Shown here: positions 38,502 to 48,844 of the stretch, piece by piece
Layout: each line of letters opens with the position of its first letter
Position numbering within the stretch: position 1 is the stretch's first letter
NCBI GenBank assembly: GCA_016713785.1
Contig: JADJOM010000003.1
Span: 62,001 to 126,000 of the forward strand
Direction: 5' to 3'
DNA length: 64,000 bases
Source: Gemmatimonadota bacterium
GTDB lineage: Bacteria; Gemmatimonadota; Gemmatimonadetes; Gemmatimonadales; GWC2-71-9
Translations under genes and position numbers: made by a program
The notes under the pieces: model-generated
Database searches by the model: none
What the model saw: the letters and a program-made list of their open reading frames with translations, nothing else
Told to the model about the DNA's origin: nothing

Positions 38502-38523
38502 CGCGACTCCTCGGGCAGACACG

Positions 38524-38551
38524 AAAAAGCCCGCTCCATCTGGGAGCGGGC
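38524..38551 (-). terminator. Intrinsic terminator in the gltB leader (putative attenuator)
   Basis: On the minus strand a 9-bp GC stem with a 5-base loop is followed by five T, ending 22 bases before the gltB ATG. No gene lies upstream on this strand before the promoter, so it terminates gltB's own transcript. Confidence 0.75.
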
Positions 38552-38600
38552 CGGGCAGCGTCGGGCTGGGGTCAGCCAATCACCGTCCGGGACCGCTCCC
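38542..38600 (-). promoter_or_regulatory. Possible antiterminator region of the gltB leader
   Basis: GGGAGCGG (RNA from 38600 to 38593) is exactly complementary to CCGCTCCC (38549 to 38542), the 5' arm of the terminator, so the two structures exclude each other. A small CTCCC/GGGAG hairpin at 38596-38609 could in turn sequester the antiterminator. Confidence 0.5.
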
Positions 38601-38661
38601 ATTCGGGAGGGCCGGGGTAATAAGGACGGCGGCGGCGGGGCGGTTGCGGCGCATATGCATA

Positions 38662-38689
38662 AAAATACACCCTCGTGGGGCCGGGTCAA
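38662..38689 (-). promoter_or_regulatory. gltB promoter
   Basis: TTGACC (38684-38689) - 16 bp - TATTTT (38662-38667) on the minus strand, predicting a leader of about 150 bases. Confidence 0.6.
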
Positions 38690-38720
38690 GTCCGTCCACG
38701 GCCGGATGGGAGGGGGCGCC

Positions 38721-38755
38721 CCTGTCTTGACAGGGCCGGGGCCCATCCGTAGACT
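38721..38755 (+). promoter_or_regulatory. leu/ilv operon promoter
   Basis: TTGACA (38727-38732) - 17 bp - TAGACT (38750-38755). The palindrome CCTGTC-TT-GACAGG (38721-38734) overlaps the -35 and may be an operator. Confidence 0.7.
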
Positions 38756-38818
38756 GTATGATCCATGCCGGCGCATAAAGTTGCCCCGGCCGCGGAACCC
38801 GTCCGACACAGGATCGTG

Positions 38819-38920
38819 ATGCTCTCGTCGCTGCCGCTTGCGCTCGTCCTTATTAGCCTCGTGCTCGTCCTTCTGGGACTCGAGTACGGGGACCGCGGCG
38901 CATACGGGCGAGAGCAGTAA
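38819..38920 (+). CDS. Leu/Val/Ile-rich leader peptide of the leu/ilv operon
   Basis: A 33-residue reading frame beginning MLSSLPLALVLISLVLVLLG, in which 10 Leu, 3 Val and 1 Ile codons fall within the first 21 positions, including CTT and ATT codons that are scarce in neighbouring genes. AGGA lies 5 bases upstream of the ATG. An in-frame ATG at 38765, about 3 bases after the predicted transcript start, would give a 51-residue leaderless form. The stop is 27 bases before a strong terminator that precedes leuA. This is the layout of a ribosome-stalling attenuation peptide sensing branched-chain aminoacyl-tRNA. A small membrane protein is the alternative. Confidence 0.7.
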   Translation: MLSSLPLALVLISLVLVLLGLEYGDRGAYGREQ

Positions 38921-38947
38921 CGGCGAGCAGGACGACGCCCCCCCATG

Positions 38948-38980
38948 CCGCGGACCCCAACGGTCCGCGGTTTTTGTTTT
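38948..38980 (+). terminator. Attenuator terminator before leuA
   Basis: Perfect 9-bp stem CCGCGGACC/GGTCCGCGG with CCAAC loop followed by TTTTTGTTTT, 31 bases before leuA. Its 5' arm (38946-38953) can instead pair with 38893-38900 near the end of the leader peptide frame, and that segment can pair with 38789-38795. Confidence 0.85.
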
Positions 38981-39010
38981 CTGCCACGGCAGAATGACTG
39001 GAGATCCGGT

Positions 39011-40564
39011 ATGGCCAGGGAAGTGATCATCTTCGACACCACGCTCCGCGATGGCGAGCAGGCGCCCGGCAACACCATGACCCCGGAGGAGAAGCTCCGG
39101 CTTGCCCGGCAGCTCGACGCGCTCGGCGTGGACGTCATGGAGGCCGGCTTTCCGGCCGCGAGCGAGGGCGACTTCCGGAGCGTGCGCGAGATCGCGCAGG
39201 AGATCCGGCGCCCGGTGATCGCCGCGCTGGCCCGCTGCCACGACAAGGACATCGAGCTCGCCGCCGAGGCGATCCAGGGCGCGGCCCGGGGGCGGCTGCA
39301 CATCTTCCTCTCGACCTCCGACCTGCACCTGGAGCACAAGCTCCGCATGAGCCGGGAGGACGCGCTGGAGCTGGCCCGGCGCTCGATCCGTCAGGCCCGG
39401 CGCCACACGGACGATGTGGAGTTCTCGGCCGAGGATGCCAGCCGGACCGACCTCGACTACCTGTGCCGCGTGGTGGAGATGGCCATCGCCGAGGGGGCGA
39501 CCACCATCAACCTCCCCGACACCGTGGGCTACGCCATGCCGGAGGAGTACGCCGCGATGTTCCGCGCCGTGCGCGAGCGGGTGCCCGGCGCCGACCGGGT
39601 GATCTTCAGCGCGCACTGCCACGACGACCTCGGGTTGGCGGTGGCCAATTCGCTCGCGGCGGTCGAGGCCGGGGTGGGGCAGGTGGAGTGCACCATCAAT
39701 GGCATCGGCGAGCGGGCCGGGAACGCGGCGCTGGAGGAGATCGTCATGGCCAGCCGGGTGCGGCCGCAGCTGGCCCGCTTCACCACCCGGATCAAGTCCG
39801 AGGAGATCTACCGCACCAGCCAGCTGCTGTCGTACCTCACCGGCAGCTTCCCCCAGCCCAACAAGGCCATCGTGGGCCGCAACGCCTTTGCGCACGAGGC
39901 GGGCATCCACCAGCACGGCGTGCTGCAGCACGGGCTCACCTACGAGATCATCCGGCCCGAGTCGGTCGGCATCCCGCGCTCCACCCTGGTGCTCGGCAAG
40001 CACTCCGGGCGGCATGCGCTGGAGCGGCGCTACAAGGAACTCGGCTACGACCTGGCGGAGGCGAAGCTGGCGGAGCTGTACAAGGAGTTCACCACCCTGG
40101 CCGACCGCAAGCGGGAGATCCTCGACGAGGACCTGCTGGCGTTGCTGCACGAGAGCTTCCACGACGCCCCCGAGGAGTACCACCTCACCCACCTGCGGAT
40201 CGTCTGCGGGAGCGGCGCGGCCGACGCGGACGTCAAGATGACCGGCCCGTGGGCCGGCGAACGCGCCGCCCGGGCCCGGGGCGACGGCCCGATCGCCGCG
40301 GCCTTTGCCGCGATCAGCGAGATCCTGGAACGGCCGGTGGAGGTGAGCAACCTCTCGCTCCGCTCGGTGACGCCGGGCCGCGATTCGGTGGGGCAGGTGT
40401 TCCTGCAGTGCCGCATCGGGGGCAAGTCGCTCTCGGGGCAGGGGGCCTCGACCGACATCGTGGAGGCCAGCGCCCGGGCGCTGGTCCATGCGCTCAACAA
40501 GGAGCGCCACGCCGAGCGGCTGGAGGCCACCGCGTACAACGCCACCCAGCACTGGGGCGTATGA
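39011..40564 (+). CDS. leuA: 2-isopropylmalate synthase
   Basis: A 517-residue enzyme condensing acetyl-CoA and 2-oxoisovalerate, the committed step to leucine. The TIM-barrel starts IIFDTTLRDGEQAPG; HCHDDLGLAVANS gives the metal His pair and GNAALEEIVMA the following signature. The C-terminal ~150 residues are the LeuA regulatory domain, so leucine feedback is likely. ATG 39011 has GGAG 7 bases upstream. First structural gene of the operon, behind the attenuator; its stop overlaps ilvB as ATGA. Confidence 0.97.
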   Translation: MAREVIIFDTTLRDGEQAPGNTMTPEEKLRLARQLDALGVDVMEAGFPAASEGDFRSVREIAQEIRRPVIAALARCHDKDIELAAEAIQGAARGRLHIFLSTSDLHLEHKLRMSREDALELARRSIRQARRHTDDVEFSAEDASRTDLDYLCRVVEMAIAEGATTINLPDTVGYAMPEEYAAMFRAVRERVPGADRVIFSAHCHDDLGLAVANSLAAVEAGVGQVECTINGIGERAGNAALEEIVMASRVRPQLARFTTRIKSEEIYRTSQLLSYLTGSFPQPNKAIVGRNAFAHEAGIHQHGVLQHGLTYEIIRPESVGIPRSTLVLGKHSGRHALERRYKELGYDLAEAKLAELYKEFTTLADRKREILDEDLLALLHESFHDAPEEYHLTHLRIVCGSGAADADVKMTGPWAGERAARARGDGPIAAAFAAISEILERPVEVSNLSLRSVTPGRDSVGQVFLQCRIGGKSLSGQGASTDIVEASARALVHALNKERHAERLEATAYNATQHWGV

Positions 40565-42258
40565 GCGAGGTCCTCTCCGGCGCCCAGGTCCTCTGCCGGC
40601 TGCTCGAGGAGCAGCGGGTGGAGGTGCTGTTCGGGTATCCCGGCGGCGCGATCATGCCCTTCTACCACGCGCTGCCGGAGACGCCGGGGCTGCGGCACAT
40701 CCTGGTCCGGCACGAGCAGGCCGCGGCCCACGCCGCCGACGGGTACGCCCGGGCGTCGGGGCGGCCGGGGGTCTGCGTGGCCACCTCGGGCCCCGGGGCC
40801 ACCAACCTGGTCACCGGCATCGCCACCGCGCAGATGGACAGCTCCCCCGTGGTGGCGATCACGGGCCAGGTGCCGCGCGGCATGATCGGGCGCGACGCCT
40901 TCCAGGAAACCGACGTGGTCGGCATCACCCTGCCGATCACCAAGCACTCGGTAGTGGTCGACGACATCACCGAGCTGGCCGAGAAGGTCCGGGAGGCCTT
41001 CGCCGTGGCAACGGAGGGTCGGCCGGGCCCGGTGCTGATCGACATCCCGAAGGACGTGCAGAACCAGAAGATGGAATGGGCGGGCAGCGGGCCGGGCCGC
41101 CGCGGCGGCGCCCCGGCGGATCCCCCGCCCGGGCGCCGGCCCCCCGAGGGCTTCGCCGAGGCGGTGCGGTTGCTCAACGAGGCCCGGCGGCCGCTGCTCA
41201 TGGTGGGGCACGGGGTGGTCCTGGCCGGCGCCTACGCCGAGGTCCGGGCCCTGGCGGAGAAGACCGGAATCCCGGTCGTCACGACCTTGCTCGGCATCAG
41301 CGCCTTCCCGGAATCGCACCCGCTGCACCTGGGCATGCCGGGGATGCATGGCGAGGTCCACGTCAACCGCGCCATCCAGCAGGCCGACGTGATCCTCGCC
41401 ATCGGGCTGCGGTTCGACGACCGGGTGACCGGCAACACCGCGGGCTTCGCGCCGCAGGCGCGGATCATCCACCTCGACCTCGACCGCACCGAGATCGGCA
41501 AGAACATCCCGGTGGCGGTGGGCCTGGTGGGCGACGCGCGCCAGCTGACGGCTCGCCTGGTGGAGCAGGTGGCGCCCCGGTCGTGCGAGGAATGGCGGGC
41601 CGAGATCCGGGCGATGGCCCGCGCCCGGCAGGAGGCCTTCCGGGGCGAGATGGCGCCGGAGACCATCCTCGCCGGCATCCGCGAGGCGAGCGGGGCGGGG
41701 ACCACGATCGTGAGCGACGTGGGCCAGCACCAGATGTGGGTGGCCAAGCTGTTCGGCTACGAGGAACGCAACAGCCACATCACCTCGGGCGGGCTCGGCA
41801 CGATGGGCTTCGCGGTGCCCGCGGCGATGGGGGTGCACTTCGCCCGCCCCGACCGGCCGGTCTGGGCCATCAGCGGCGACGGCGGCTTCCAGATGAACAT
41901 GCAGGAGATGGCCACGATGGTGCAGGAGGGGGTGCCGGTGAAGATGGCCATCTTCAACAACGGCTACCTCGGGATGGTGCGGCAGTGGCAGCAGTTCTTC
42001 CATGGCCGCCGCTACTCCGCCACGCCGATCTGGAGCCCCGACTACGTGAAGCTGGCGGAGGCCTACGGCATCGCCGGCTACCGGGTGGAGCGGGCCGGGC
42101 AGGTGGAGGAGGCGGTGGCGCGCGCCATCCGCGAGCCGGGGCCCGCCCTGGTGGAGTTCCTGATCGAGCAGGAGGCCAACGTGTTCCCGATGATCCCGCC
42201 GGGCGGCTCGCTGTCCGAGCCCATCGAGTCGGCGCCCGCCGCCGCTCCGGCCACTTGA
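40561..42258 (+). CDS. ilvB: Acetolactate synthase, catalytic subunit
   Basis: A 565-residue ThDP/FAD enzyme forming acetolactate or acetohydroxybutyrate, the first common step to valine, leucine and isoleucine. The catalytic Glu is in LVRHEQAAAHAADGYAR, the ThDP motif begins at GDGGFQMNMQEMAT, and QWQQFFHGRRYS is the C-terminal signature. It overlaps leuA by 4 bp and precedes its regulatory subunit. Confidence 0.97.
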   Translation: MSEVLSGAQVLCRLLEEQRVEVLFGYPGGAIMPFYHALPETPGLRHILVRHEQAAAHAADGYARASGRPGVCVATSGPGATNLVTGIATAQMDSSPVVAITGQVPRGMIGRDAFQETDVVGITLPITKHSVVVDDITELAEKVREAFAVATEGRPGPVLIDIPKDVQNQKMEWAGSGPGRRGGAPADPPPGRRPPEGFAEAVRLLNEARRPLLMVGHGVVLAGAYAEVRALAEKTGIPVVTTLLGISAFPESHPLHLGMPGMHGEVHVNRAIQQADVILAIGLRFDDRVTGNTAGFAPQARIIHLDLDRTEIGKNIPVAVGLVGDARQLTARLVEQVAPRSCEEWRAEIRAMARARQEAFRGEMAPETILAGIREASGAGTTIVSDVGQHQMWVAKLFGYEERNSHITSGGLGTMGFAVPAAMGVHFARPDRPVWAISGDGGFQMNMQEMATMVQEGVPVKMAIFNNGYLGMVRQWQQFFHGRRYSATPIWSPDYVKLAEAYGIAGYRVERAGQVEEAVARAIREPGPALVEFLIEQEANVFPMIPPGGSLSEPIESAPAAAPAT

Positions 42259-42266
42259 GCGCCCCG

Positions 42267-42818
42267 GTGCCGACCTGGGTGGTGACGGTCCTGATGGAGG
42301 ACGACCTGCTGGCCCTCAACCGGGCCGTGGGCATCGTCCGGCGCCGCAACCTGGCGCTGGGGGGCGTCACCTGGGGGCCGACGGGCCGGACCGGCACCAG
42401 TCGGCTGGTGGTCGTGGTGACTGGCGAGGCCGCCGCCACCGAGCGGATGGCCAACCACTTCCGGAAGCTCACCGAGGTGCGCGGCGTGACCGTGCACCCC
42501 GAGGGCGAATGCACCGCGCGGGAGCACGCGCTGGCCCGGGTGCGGGTGGCGCCGGTGCACCTCTCGGCGCTGCTCGACACGGTGGCGCTGTACGACGCGC
42601 GGGTGGTCGAGGAGAGCGCCCACGACCTGGTGGTCGAGGCCACCGGCGCCCCGCCCTTCATGGTGTCGTTCCTGCGGGCCCTCGAGCCCTTCGGCCTGGT
42701 CGACCTGGTCCGCGGGAGCGCGCTGTCGCTGCCGCCCCGGCCGGCTCCCGAGCCCGCGGCGGCGGTGCCCGCCGGCGGCGCCGCGGCGCCGCGCGTGCCC
42801 AGCGCGATCCCCGCCTGA
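42267..42818 (+). CDS. ilvN: Acetolactate synthase, regulatory subunit
   Basis: A 183-residue subunit with an N-terminal ACT domain ([20 protein letters not shown]) that binds valine for feedback inhibition and a C-terminal ALS_ss domain, ending in an Ala/Pro tail. GTG 42267 lies 8 bases after the ilvB stop; TTG 42255, overlapping that stop as TTGA, is an alternative start. No Shine-Dalgarno is visible for either, so translational coupling to ilvB is likely. Confidence 0.92.
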   Translation: MPTWVVTVLMEDDLLALNRAVGIVRRRNLALGGVTWGPTGRTGTSRLVVVVTGEAAATERMANHFRKLTEVRGVTVHPEGECTAREHALARVRVAPVHLSALLDTVALYDARVVEESAHDLVVEATGAPPFMVSFLRALEPFGLVDLVRGSALSLPPRPAPEPAAAVPAGGAAAPRVPSAIPA

Positions 42819-42858
42819 GTCCGTTCCCGATGTCCATCACCCCGTGTTTGGAGCCACG

Positions 42859-43935
<1,077 letters not shown>

Positions 43936-43938
43936 GTC

Positions 43939-45372
43939 ATGTCCGGTCGCACCCTCTTCGACAAGGTCTGGGAGGCCCACGTCGTCCAGCCACTGGGCGA
44001 CGGGGGCCCGGCGCTGCTGTACGTGGACCTGCACCTCATCCACGAGGTCACCACCCCGCAGGCCTTCGAGGGGCTGCGGCTGGCGGGCCGCCGGGTGCGG
44101 CGGCCCGACCTCACCCTCGCCACCGTGGACCACAACGTCCCCACCGGCGACCGGAGCCTCCCGATCGCCGATGCGGTCGCGCGCCGCCAGGTCGACCTCC
44201 TGCTGCAGAACGCGCGGGACTACGGCATCGAGCTCCACGACCTCGCGTCGCCGGGCCAGGGCATCGTGCACGTGATCGGCCCGGAACTCGGCGCCACCCA
44301 GCCGGGGATGACCATCGTCTGCGGCGACTCGCATACCTCCACCCACGGCGCCTTCGGCGCGCTGGCCTTCGGCATCGGCACGAGCGAGGTGGAGCACGTG
44401 CTCGCCACCCAGACCGTGCTCTTCCAGAAGCCGCGCACGCTGGAGGCGCACTTCACCGGGGTGCCGGCGCCGGGGGTCGGGGCCAAGGACCTGGTGCTGG
44501 CGCTCATCGGGCGGATCGGCACCGCCGGGGCCACGGGCCACGTGATCGAGTACACCGGGCCGGCCATCCGGGCGCTCTCCATGGAAGGGCGCATGACGGT
44601 GTGCAACATGTCGATCGAAGCCGGGGCGCGGGCCGGCATGATCGCCCCGGACGAGACCACCTTTGCCTACCTGATGGGACGGCCCAAGGTCCCCGCGGGC
44701 CGGGCCTGGACCGCCGCCGTGGATCGCTGGAGCCTGCTGGTGAGCGACCCGGGCGCCCGCTACGACCGCCGGGTGGTGATCGACGTGAGTGCGCTGGCGC
44801 CGCAGGTCACCTGGGGCACCAGCCCGGGGATGGTAACCGGCATCGACGGCACGGTGCCCGACCCGGACGCCTGCGCCAGCGCCGCCGACCGGGAGGCGCT
44901 GTCCCGGGCGCTGGCCTACATGGGGCTCACGCCGGGGCAGGCGCTCGAGGGGACGCCGGTGGACCGGGTGTTCATCGGCAGCTGCACCAACGCGCGCATC
45001 GACGACCTCCGCGAGGCCGCGCGGGTGGTGCGCGGGCGCCGCGTGGCGGCGGGGGTGCGGGCGATGGTGGTCCCCGGCTCCATGGCGGTGAAGGCCCAGG
45101 CGGAGCGGGAGGGCCTGGAGCAGGTCTTCCTGACCGCCGGCTTCGAGTGGCGCAACGCCGGCTGCTCGATGTGCCTGGGCATGAACCCGGACATCCTCGC
45201 GCCCGGGGAGCGCTGCGCCTCGACCTCCAACCGGAACTTCGAGGGGCGGCAGGGCAAGGGTGGCCGCACCCACCTGGTGAGCCCCGCGATGGCCGCCGCC
45301 GCCGCGGTCACCGGACACCTCACCGACGTCCGCCGCCTGGCGTTCGCCGATGAAGCGATGCTGGTGGGCTGA
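43939..45372 (+). CDS. leuC: 3-isopropylmalate dehydratase, large subunit
   Basis: A 477-residue aconitase-family subunit that isomerises 2- to 3-isopropylmalate with LeuD. The 4Fe-4S cysteines are in [12 protein letters not shown] and [22 protein letters not shown] and [14 protein letters not shown] are family signatures. It starts 3 bases after ilvC and ends 3 bases before leuD. Confidence 0.97.
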   Translation: MSGRTLFDKVWEAHVVQPLGDGGPALLYVDLHLIHEVTTPQAFEGLRLAGRRVRRPDLTLATVDHNVPTGDRSLPIADAVARRQVDLLLQNARDYGIELHDLASPGQGIVHVIGPELGATQPGMTIVCGDSHTSTHGAFGALAFGIGTSEVEHVLATQTVLFQKPRTLEAHFTGVPAPGVGAKDLVLALIGRIGTAGATGHVIEYTGPAIRALSMEGRMTVCNMSIEAGARAGMIAPDETTFAYLMGRPKVPAGRAWTAAVDRWSLLVSDPGARYDRRVVIDVSALAPQVTWGTSPGMVTGIDGTVPDPDACASAADREALSRALAYMGLTPGQALEGTPVDRVFIGSCTNARIDDLREAARVVRGRRVAAGVRAMVVPGSMAVKAQAEREGLEQVFLTAGFEWRNAGCSMCLGMNPDILAPGERCASTSNRNFEGRQGKGGRTHLVSPAMAAAAAVTGHLTDVRRLAFADEAMLVG

Positions 45373-45375
45373 GCC

Positions 45376-45990
45376 ATGACCCCGTTCACCGTCCATACCG
45401 GTGTCACCGCGGCGCTGCCGCGGGTGAACGTCGACACCGACCAGATCATCCCCAAGCAGTTCCTGAAGCGGGTGGAGCGGACCGGTTTCGGGCCGGCGCT
45501 GTTCCACGACTGGCGCTACCGCGCCGATGGCAGCCCCGATCCCGCTTTCGAGCTCAACCTGCCGCGGGCGGCGGGGGCCACCGTCCTGATCGCGGGGCCC
45601 AACTTCGGCTGCGGTTCCTCCCGCGAGCACGCCCCCTGGGCCCTCGGGGAGTACGGCTTCCGCGCCATCCTCAGCGAGTCGTTCGCGGACATCTTCTACG
45701 CCAACTGCTGCCAGAACGGGATCCTGCCGGTGCGCCTGGCCCCGGAGGAGATGGCGGAGCTGTTCCGGCGTCACGGCGCCGCGACCGGGGCCTACACGGT
45801 CACCGTGGACCTGGAGCGGAACGAGGTGCGGGACCCGGCGGGCTTCCACGCGGGGTTCACCATGGATGCGTACCGGCGGGACTCGCTGCTGACCGGGCTC
45901 GACGAGATCGGGCGGACGCTGCTGCTCGAACCGGCGATCGCGGCATTCGAGCGACGCCGGGCCTCCCTGCTCGCGCGGTTCGGCGCATGA
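45376..45990 (+). CDS. leuD: 3-isopropylmalate dehydratase, small subunit
   Basis: A 204-residue swivel-domain subunit. RVNVDTDQIIPKQFLK at the start and GPNFGCGSSREHAPWAL mark it. Usual length. It overlaps leuB as ATGA. Confidence 0.97.
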   Translation: MTPFTVHTGVTAALPRVNVDTDQIIPKQFLKRVERTGFGPALFHDWRYRADGSPDPAFELNLPRAAGATVLIAGPNFGCGSSREHAPWALGEYGFRAILSESFADIFYANCCQNGILPVRLAPEEMAELFRRHGAATGAYTVTVDLERNEVRDPAGFHAGFTMDAYRRDSLLTGLDEIGRTLLLEPAIAAFERRRASLLARFGA

Positions 45991-47081
45991 GCACGCACGC
46001 GATCGCCATCCTGCCGGGCGACGGCATCGGCCCCGAGGTGGTGGCGGCGGGCCTCGCGGTGCTGCACGCCGCCGCCGACCGCTTCGGCCTCACGATCCGC
46101 GCCACCGAGTACCCGATGGGTGCGGCGGCGGTGGCCGCCCACGGGGATCCCTTTCCGGCGGTCACCCGCGACGGCATCCGGCATGCCGAGGCGGTGTTGC
46201 TCGGCGCGGTGGGCGACCCCTCGCTCGACGCGGCGCCCCGGCACCTCAAGCCCGAAACCGGGCTCCTGGCGCTGCGCGCCGCGCTCGGGGTCTATGCCAA
46301 CCTGCGGCCGGTCGCGGCGCACCCCGCGCTCGCCCACGCCTCGCCGCTGCGGCCCGAGCGCCTCGCGGGCACCGACCTGCTGATCGTCCGGGAACTGACC
46401 GGTGGACTGTACTACGGCGAGCCCCGCGGCAACGACGGCCAGGTGGCGGTCAACACCCTGCGCTACACCCGGCCGGAGATCGAGCGGGTGGCGCGGATCG
46501 CCTTCGAGGCAGCCCGCGGCCGGCGGAAGCGGCTGCTCTCGGTGGACAAGGCGAACGTGCTGGAGACGTCGCAGCTGTGGCGGGCGGTGGTGACCGGCAT
46601 GGCCGCCGCGTATCCGGACGTGGCGGTGGAGCACATCTACGTGGATTACGCCGCCATGCGGCTGGTCACCGACCCGTCGAGCCTCGACGTGGTGCTCACC
46701 GAGAACATGTTCGGCGACATCCTGAGCGATGAGGCGGCGGTCCTGGCCGGGTCGCTCGGCCTGCTGCCCTCCGCCTCACTCGGCGCCGGCGCTGGCCTCT
46801 ACGAGCCGATCCACGGGTCGGCGCCCCCGCTCGCGGGGAAGGACGTCGCCAACCCGATCGGGACCATCGGCAGCGTCGCGATGCTGCTCCGCTACAGCCT
46901 CGGGCATCCCGCCGCCGCCGACGCGATCGACGAGGCGGTGGCCCATGCGCTCGGGACGGGTGCGCGCACCCGCGACATCGCCCGCGACGGGGATGCGGTC
47001 ATCGGGACCCGGGAGATGGCGGCGCGGATCGTTGGTCGGATCCGGCAGCGGACCCCGGCGGGATCGGCAGGCACAGCGTGA
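45987..47081 (+). CDS. leuB: 3-isopropylmalate dehydrogenase
   Basis: A 364-residue NAD-dependent decarboxylating dehydrogenase giving the leucine 2-keto acid. GDGIGPEVVAAG, RELTGGLYYGEPRG, VDKANVLETSQLWR and the NAD-binding EPIHGSAPPLAGK are visible. Last gene of the leu/ilv operon. Its final 83 bases overlap a convergent small gene on the other strand. Confidence 0.97.
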   Translation: MSTHAIAILPGDGIGPEVVAAGLAVLHAAADRFGLTIRATEYPMGAAAVAAHGDPFPAVTRDGIRHAEAVLLGAVGDPSLDAAPRHLKPETGLLALRAALGVYANLRPVAAHPALAHASPLRPERLAGTDLLIVRELTGGLYYGEPRGNDGQVAVNTLRYTRPEIERVARIAFEAARGRRKRLLSVDKANVLETSQLWRAVVTGMAAAYPDVAVEHIYVDYAAMRLVTDPSSLDVVLTENMFGDILSDEAAVLAGSLGLLPSASLGAGAGLYEPIHGSAPPLAGKDVANPIGTIGSVAMLLRYSLGHPAAADAIDEAVAHALGTGARTRDIARDGDAVIGTREMAARIVGRIRQRTPAGSAGTA

Positions 47082-47298
47082 ACTTGAGCATCTGGTCCGG
47101 GAACCGGGCCAGGTCGGCGTCGCTCAGGGCCGGCACACGGTCGGAGATCCGCGCGCGCAAGGCCGCGTCGTAGGGGCGCTGCAGCGCCACCAGGCAGTCG
47201 GGGCAGAAGGCGCCCTCGACCTCGCCGAAGAGGTGACAGATCACCGTCTGACCGTCCCGGGTGATGGCCTCCCCGGTGTGACAACGCTGGCACAGCAT
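46999..47298 (-). CDS. Small CXXC zinc-ribbon protein overlapping leuB antisense
   Basis: A 99-residue protein beginning MLCQRCHTGEAITRDGQTVI and continuing to CPDCLVALQRPYD, four cysteines for one zinc. GGAGG 5 bases before ATG 47298 is a strong start signal. The last ~27 residues, Pro/Ser-rich, are encoded antisense to the end of leuB. Function unknown; it could end translation of the operon region by convergent transcription. Confidence 0.6.
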   Translation of the reverse strand: MLCQRCHTGEAITRDGQTVICHLFGEVEGAFCPDCLVALQRPYDAALRARISDRVPALSDADLARFPDQMLKFTLCLPIPPGSAAGSDQRSAPPSPGSR

Positions 47299-47372
47299 GC
47301 GGGCCTCCGTGGTGTTGGATTCCCTGTGGGACGGGGAATACAACGAGACGGGGGCCCGGTAGTTTCGCGATG

Positions 47373-48584
47373 TCAGCCGGCGCCGGGCGCCGTGGCGCCG
47401 GCCGGCAGGTCCTCGCCGTACTTCCGCCGGTGCGCGTCCCGGGCGCCGTCGCGCCAGCGGTCGCGGTGGATGCGGCTCGAGAAGCTTCCCAGCACGTCCG
47501 CGATGCGTTCGACGTCCTGGTCGGTCCACTCCGCGATCTGGCGGTAGCTGGTCACCCCGTGCCGGTTGAGCAACCGCGCAATCACCGGGCCGATGCCTGG
47601 GATCAGCTTGAGGTCGTCCCGGGCCTCGAGGTGCCCGGCGCGTGGCCGCGCCGCGTGAGCCGCCAGCTCGGCCGGCCGCGCGAGGCGCTCCCGCAACCGC
47701 TGGATTTCCAGGCCGAGATCGCGGGCCGCCGCCTGGCGCTGGCGCTCGGAGTCGGCCAGCTCCCGCTCGAGCTCCCGGATCCGCATGGCCAGCGGCTCGA
47801 GCTCCGCCAGCCGGGACTGCAGCCGGCCGCGGGCGGCGGCTTCCTCGCCCGCCCGCGCCGCGTGTCGCGCCGTGGACTCACGCAGCGCCGCCTCGGCGTC
47901 GGCCCAGTGGCGCCGGAGCACCCGCTCCAGCTCGCGGCTCTCGGCCAGCTGCGCGCGCAGGCGGGTGGTCTCCTCCTGCGCCTCCCCCAGCCGCGCCTCG
48001 ACGGCGGTCACCTGCGTGGTCTCCGCGGACCGGAGCGCCCACTCGGCGGCTTGCCGATCGAGGGCCCCCTGGAGGAGCTGTTCACGATTGCGTGCTTCCT
48101 CGAGGCCGGCCACGGCCGCCGCCCGCTCGCGCTCCAGCGCGGCCATCCGGGTCTCGACGGCCCGGAGGGCGTCCTCCCGGAGCTGCACGGCGCGACGCAG
48201 GTCATCGGCCAGTCGGGTGCATTCCTGAAGCGAGGTGTGGGAGTCGGCGAGCGCGAGGCTGGTCCCGGCCAAGGTGCGCTCGAGCTCCGCCAGCGCCGTC
48301 GTCAGCCGCGCCTTCTCGCTCCGGAGGGTGTCGCGGGCCTCCTGCGCCTCCCGTTCCATCCCCTTCGTGGTCTCGGCCAGTTCCCGCTCCCGCAGCCGCG
48401 CGCGGGCGAGGTCGTGCTCGAGGCGGGCGCAGCACTCCTCCGACCGCACCTGCTGCCGGCGCTCGGAACGCCGCGCCCGGGCGGCGCGGGTCACCCAGCC
48501 GAGCAGGCCGCCGCAGGCGAGCAGGGCCGGCAGGAGCCCGAGACGCACCCATGGCTGCAGCGCACTTCCCTGCGACTCGATCAC
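47373..48584 (-). CDS. Membrane-anchored coiled-coil protein with helix-hairpin-helix domain
   Basis: A 403-residue protein. A transmembrane helix (about 14-32, LGLLPALLACGGLLGWV) is followed by ~250 residues of almost unbroken Arg/Glu/Ala coiled coil, then a C-terminal helix-hairpin-helix domain (DDLKLIPGIGPVIARLLNRH, YRQIAEWTDQDVERIADVLG). The HhH part resembles domains seen in ribosomal protein L21-like and flap-endonuclease-like fusions. It may tether nucleic acid to the membrane. The product is otherwise unknown. Confidence 0.82.
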   Translation of the reverse strand: MIESQGSALQPWVRLGLLPALLACGGLLGWVTRAARARRSERRQQVRSEECCARLEHDLARARLRERELAETTKGMEREAQEARDTLRSEKARLTTALAELERTLAGTSLALADSHTSLQECTRLADDLRRAVQLREDALRAVETRMAALERERAAAVAGLEEARNREQLLQGALDRQAAEWALRSAETTQVTAVEARLGEAQEETTRLRAQLAESRELERVLRRHWADAEAALRESTARHAARAGEEAAARGRLQSRLAELEPLAMRIRELERELADSERQRQAAARDLGLEIQRLRERLARPAELAAHAARPRAGHLEARDDLKLIPGIGPVIARLLNRHGVTSYRQIAEWTDQDVERIADVLGSFSSRIHRDRWRDGARDAHRRKYGEDLPAGATAPGAG

Positions 48585-48786
48585 CTGTCGCGCTCCGCAT
48601 CGGTTCGGGTCGGATCACCGGACTGCGACCGGGCGAAGGCAACTTCAGTACCACGACGCACCCGCCATCGGCGCGGCGTAAGTACAAGGCGGATCCCTCA
48701 CACGCCCCACTTCATCGACGTGCCGGTCCGGTTCCGGGACCGGGTTTCCGGAATCGGGATACCAGCAGGTCCTGTCCCCGAATGAC

Positions 48787-48818
48787 ACCGGGGGCGGCGC
48801 CGCAGCGCCGCCCCCGGT
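48787..48818. terminator. Hairpin terminator downstream of ilvD
   Basis: Perfect 14-bp GC stem with a CGCA loop, 27 bp after the ilvD stop on the minus strand. The rest of 48585-48844 shows only the HhH gene's upstream region. Confidence 0.7.
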
Positions 48819-48844
48819 CTTTCGCTCACGTGGCTGGCCGGACT

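Noticed and set aside
38760..38980. T-box or leucine riboswitch in the leuA leader
   Set aside because: No T-box sequence or specifier arrangement seen; a translated Leu-rich frame followed by a terminator explains the region better.
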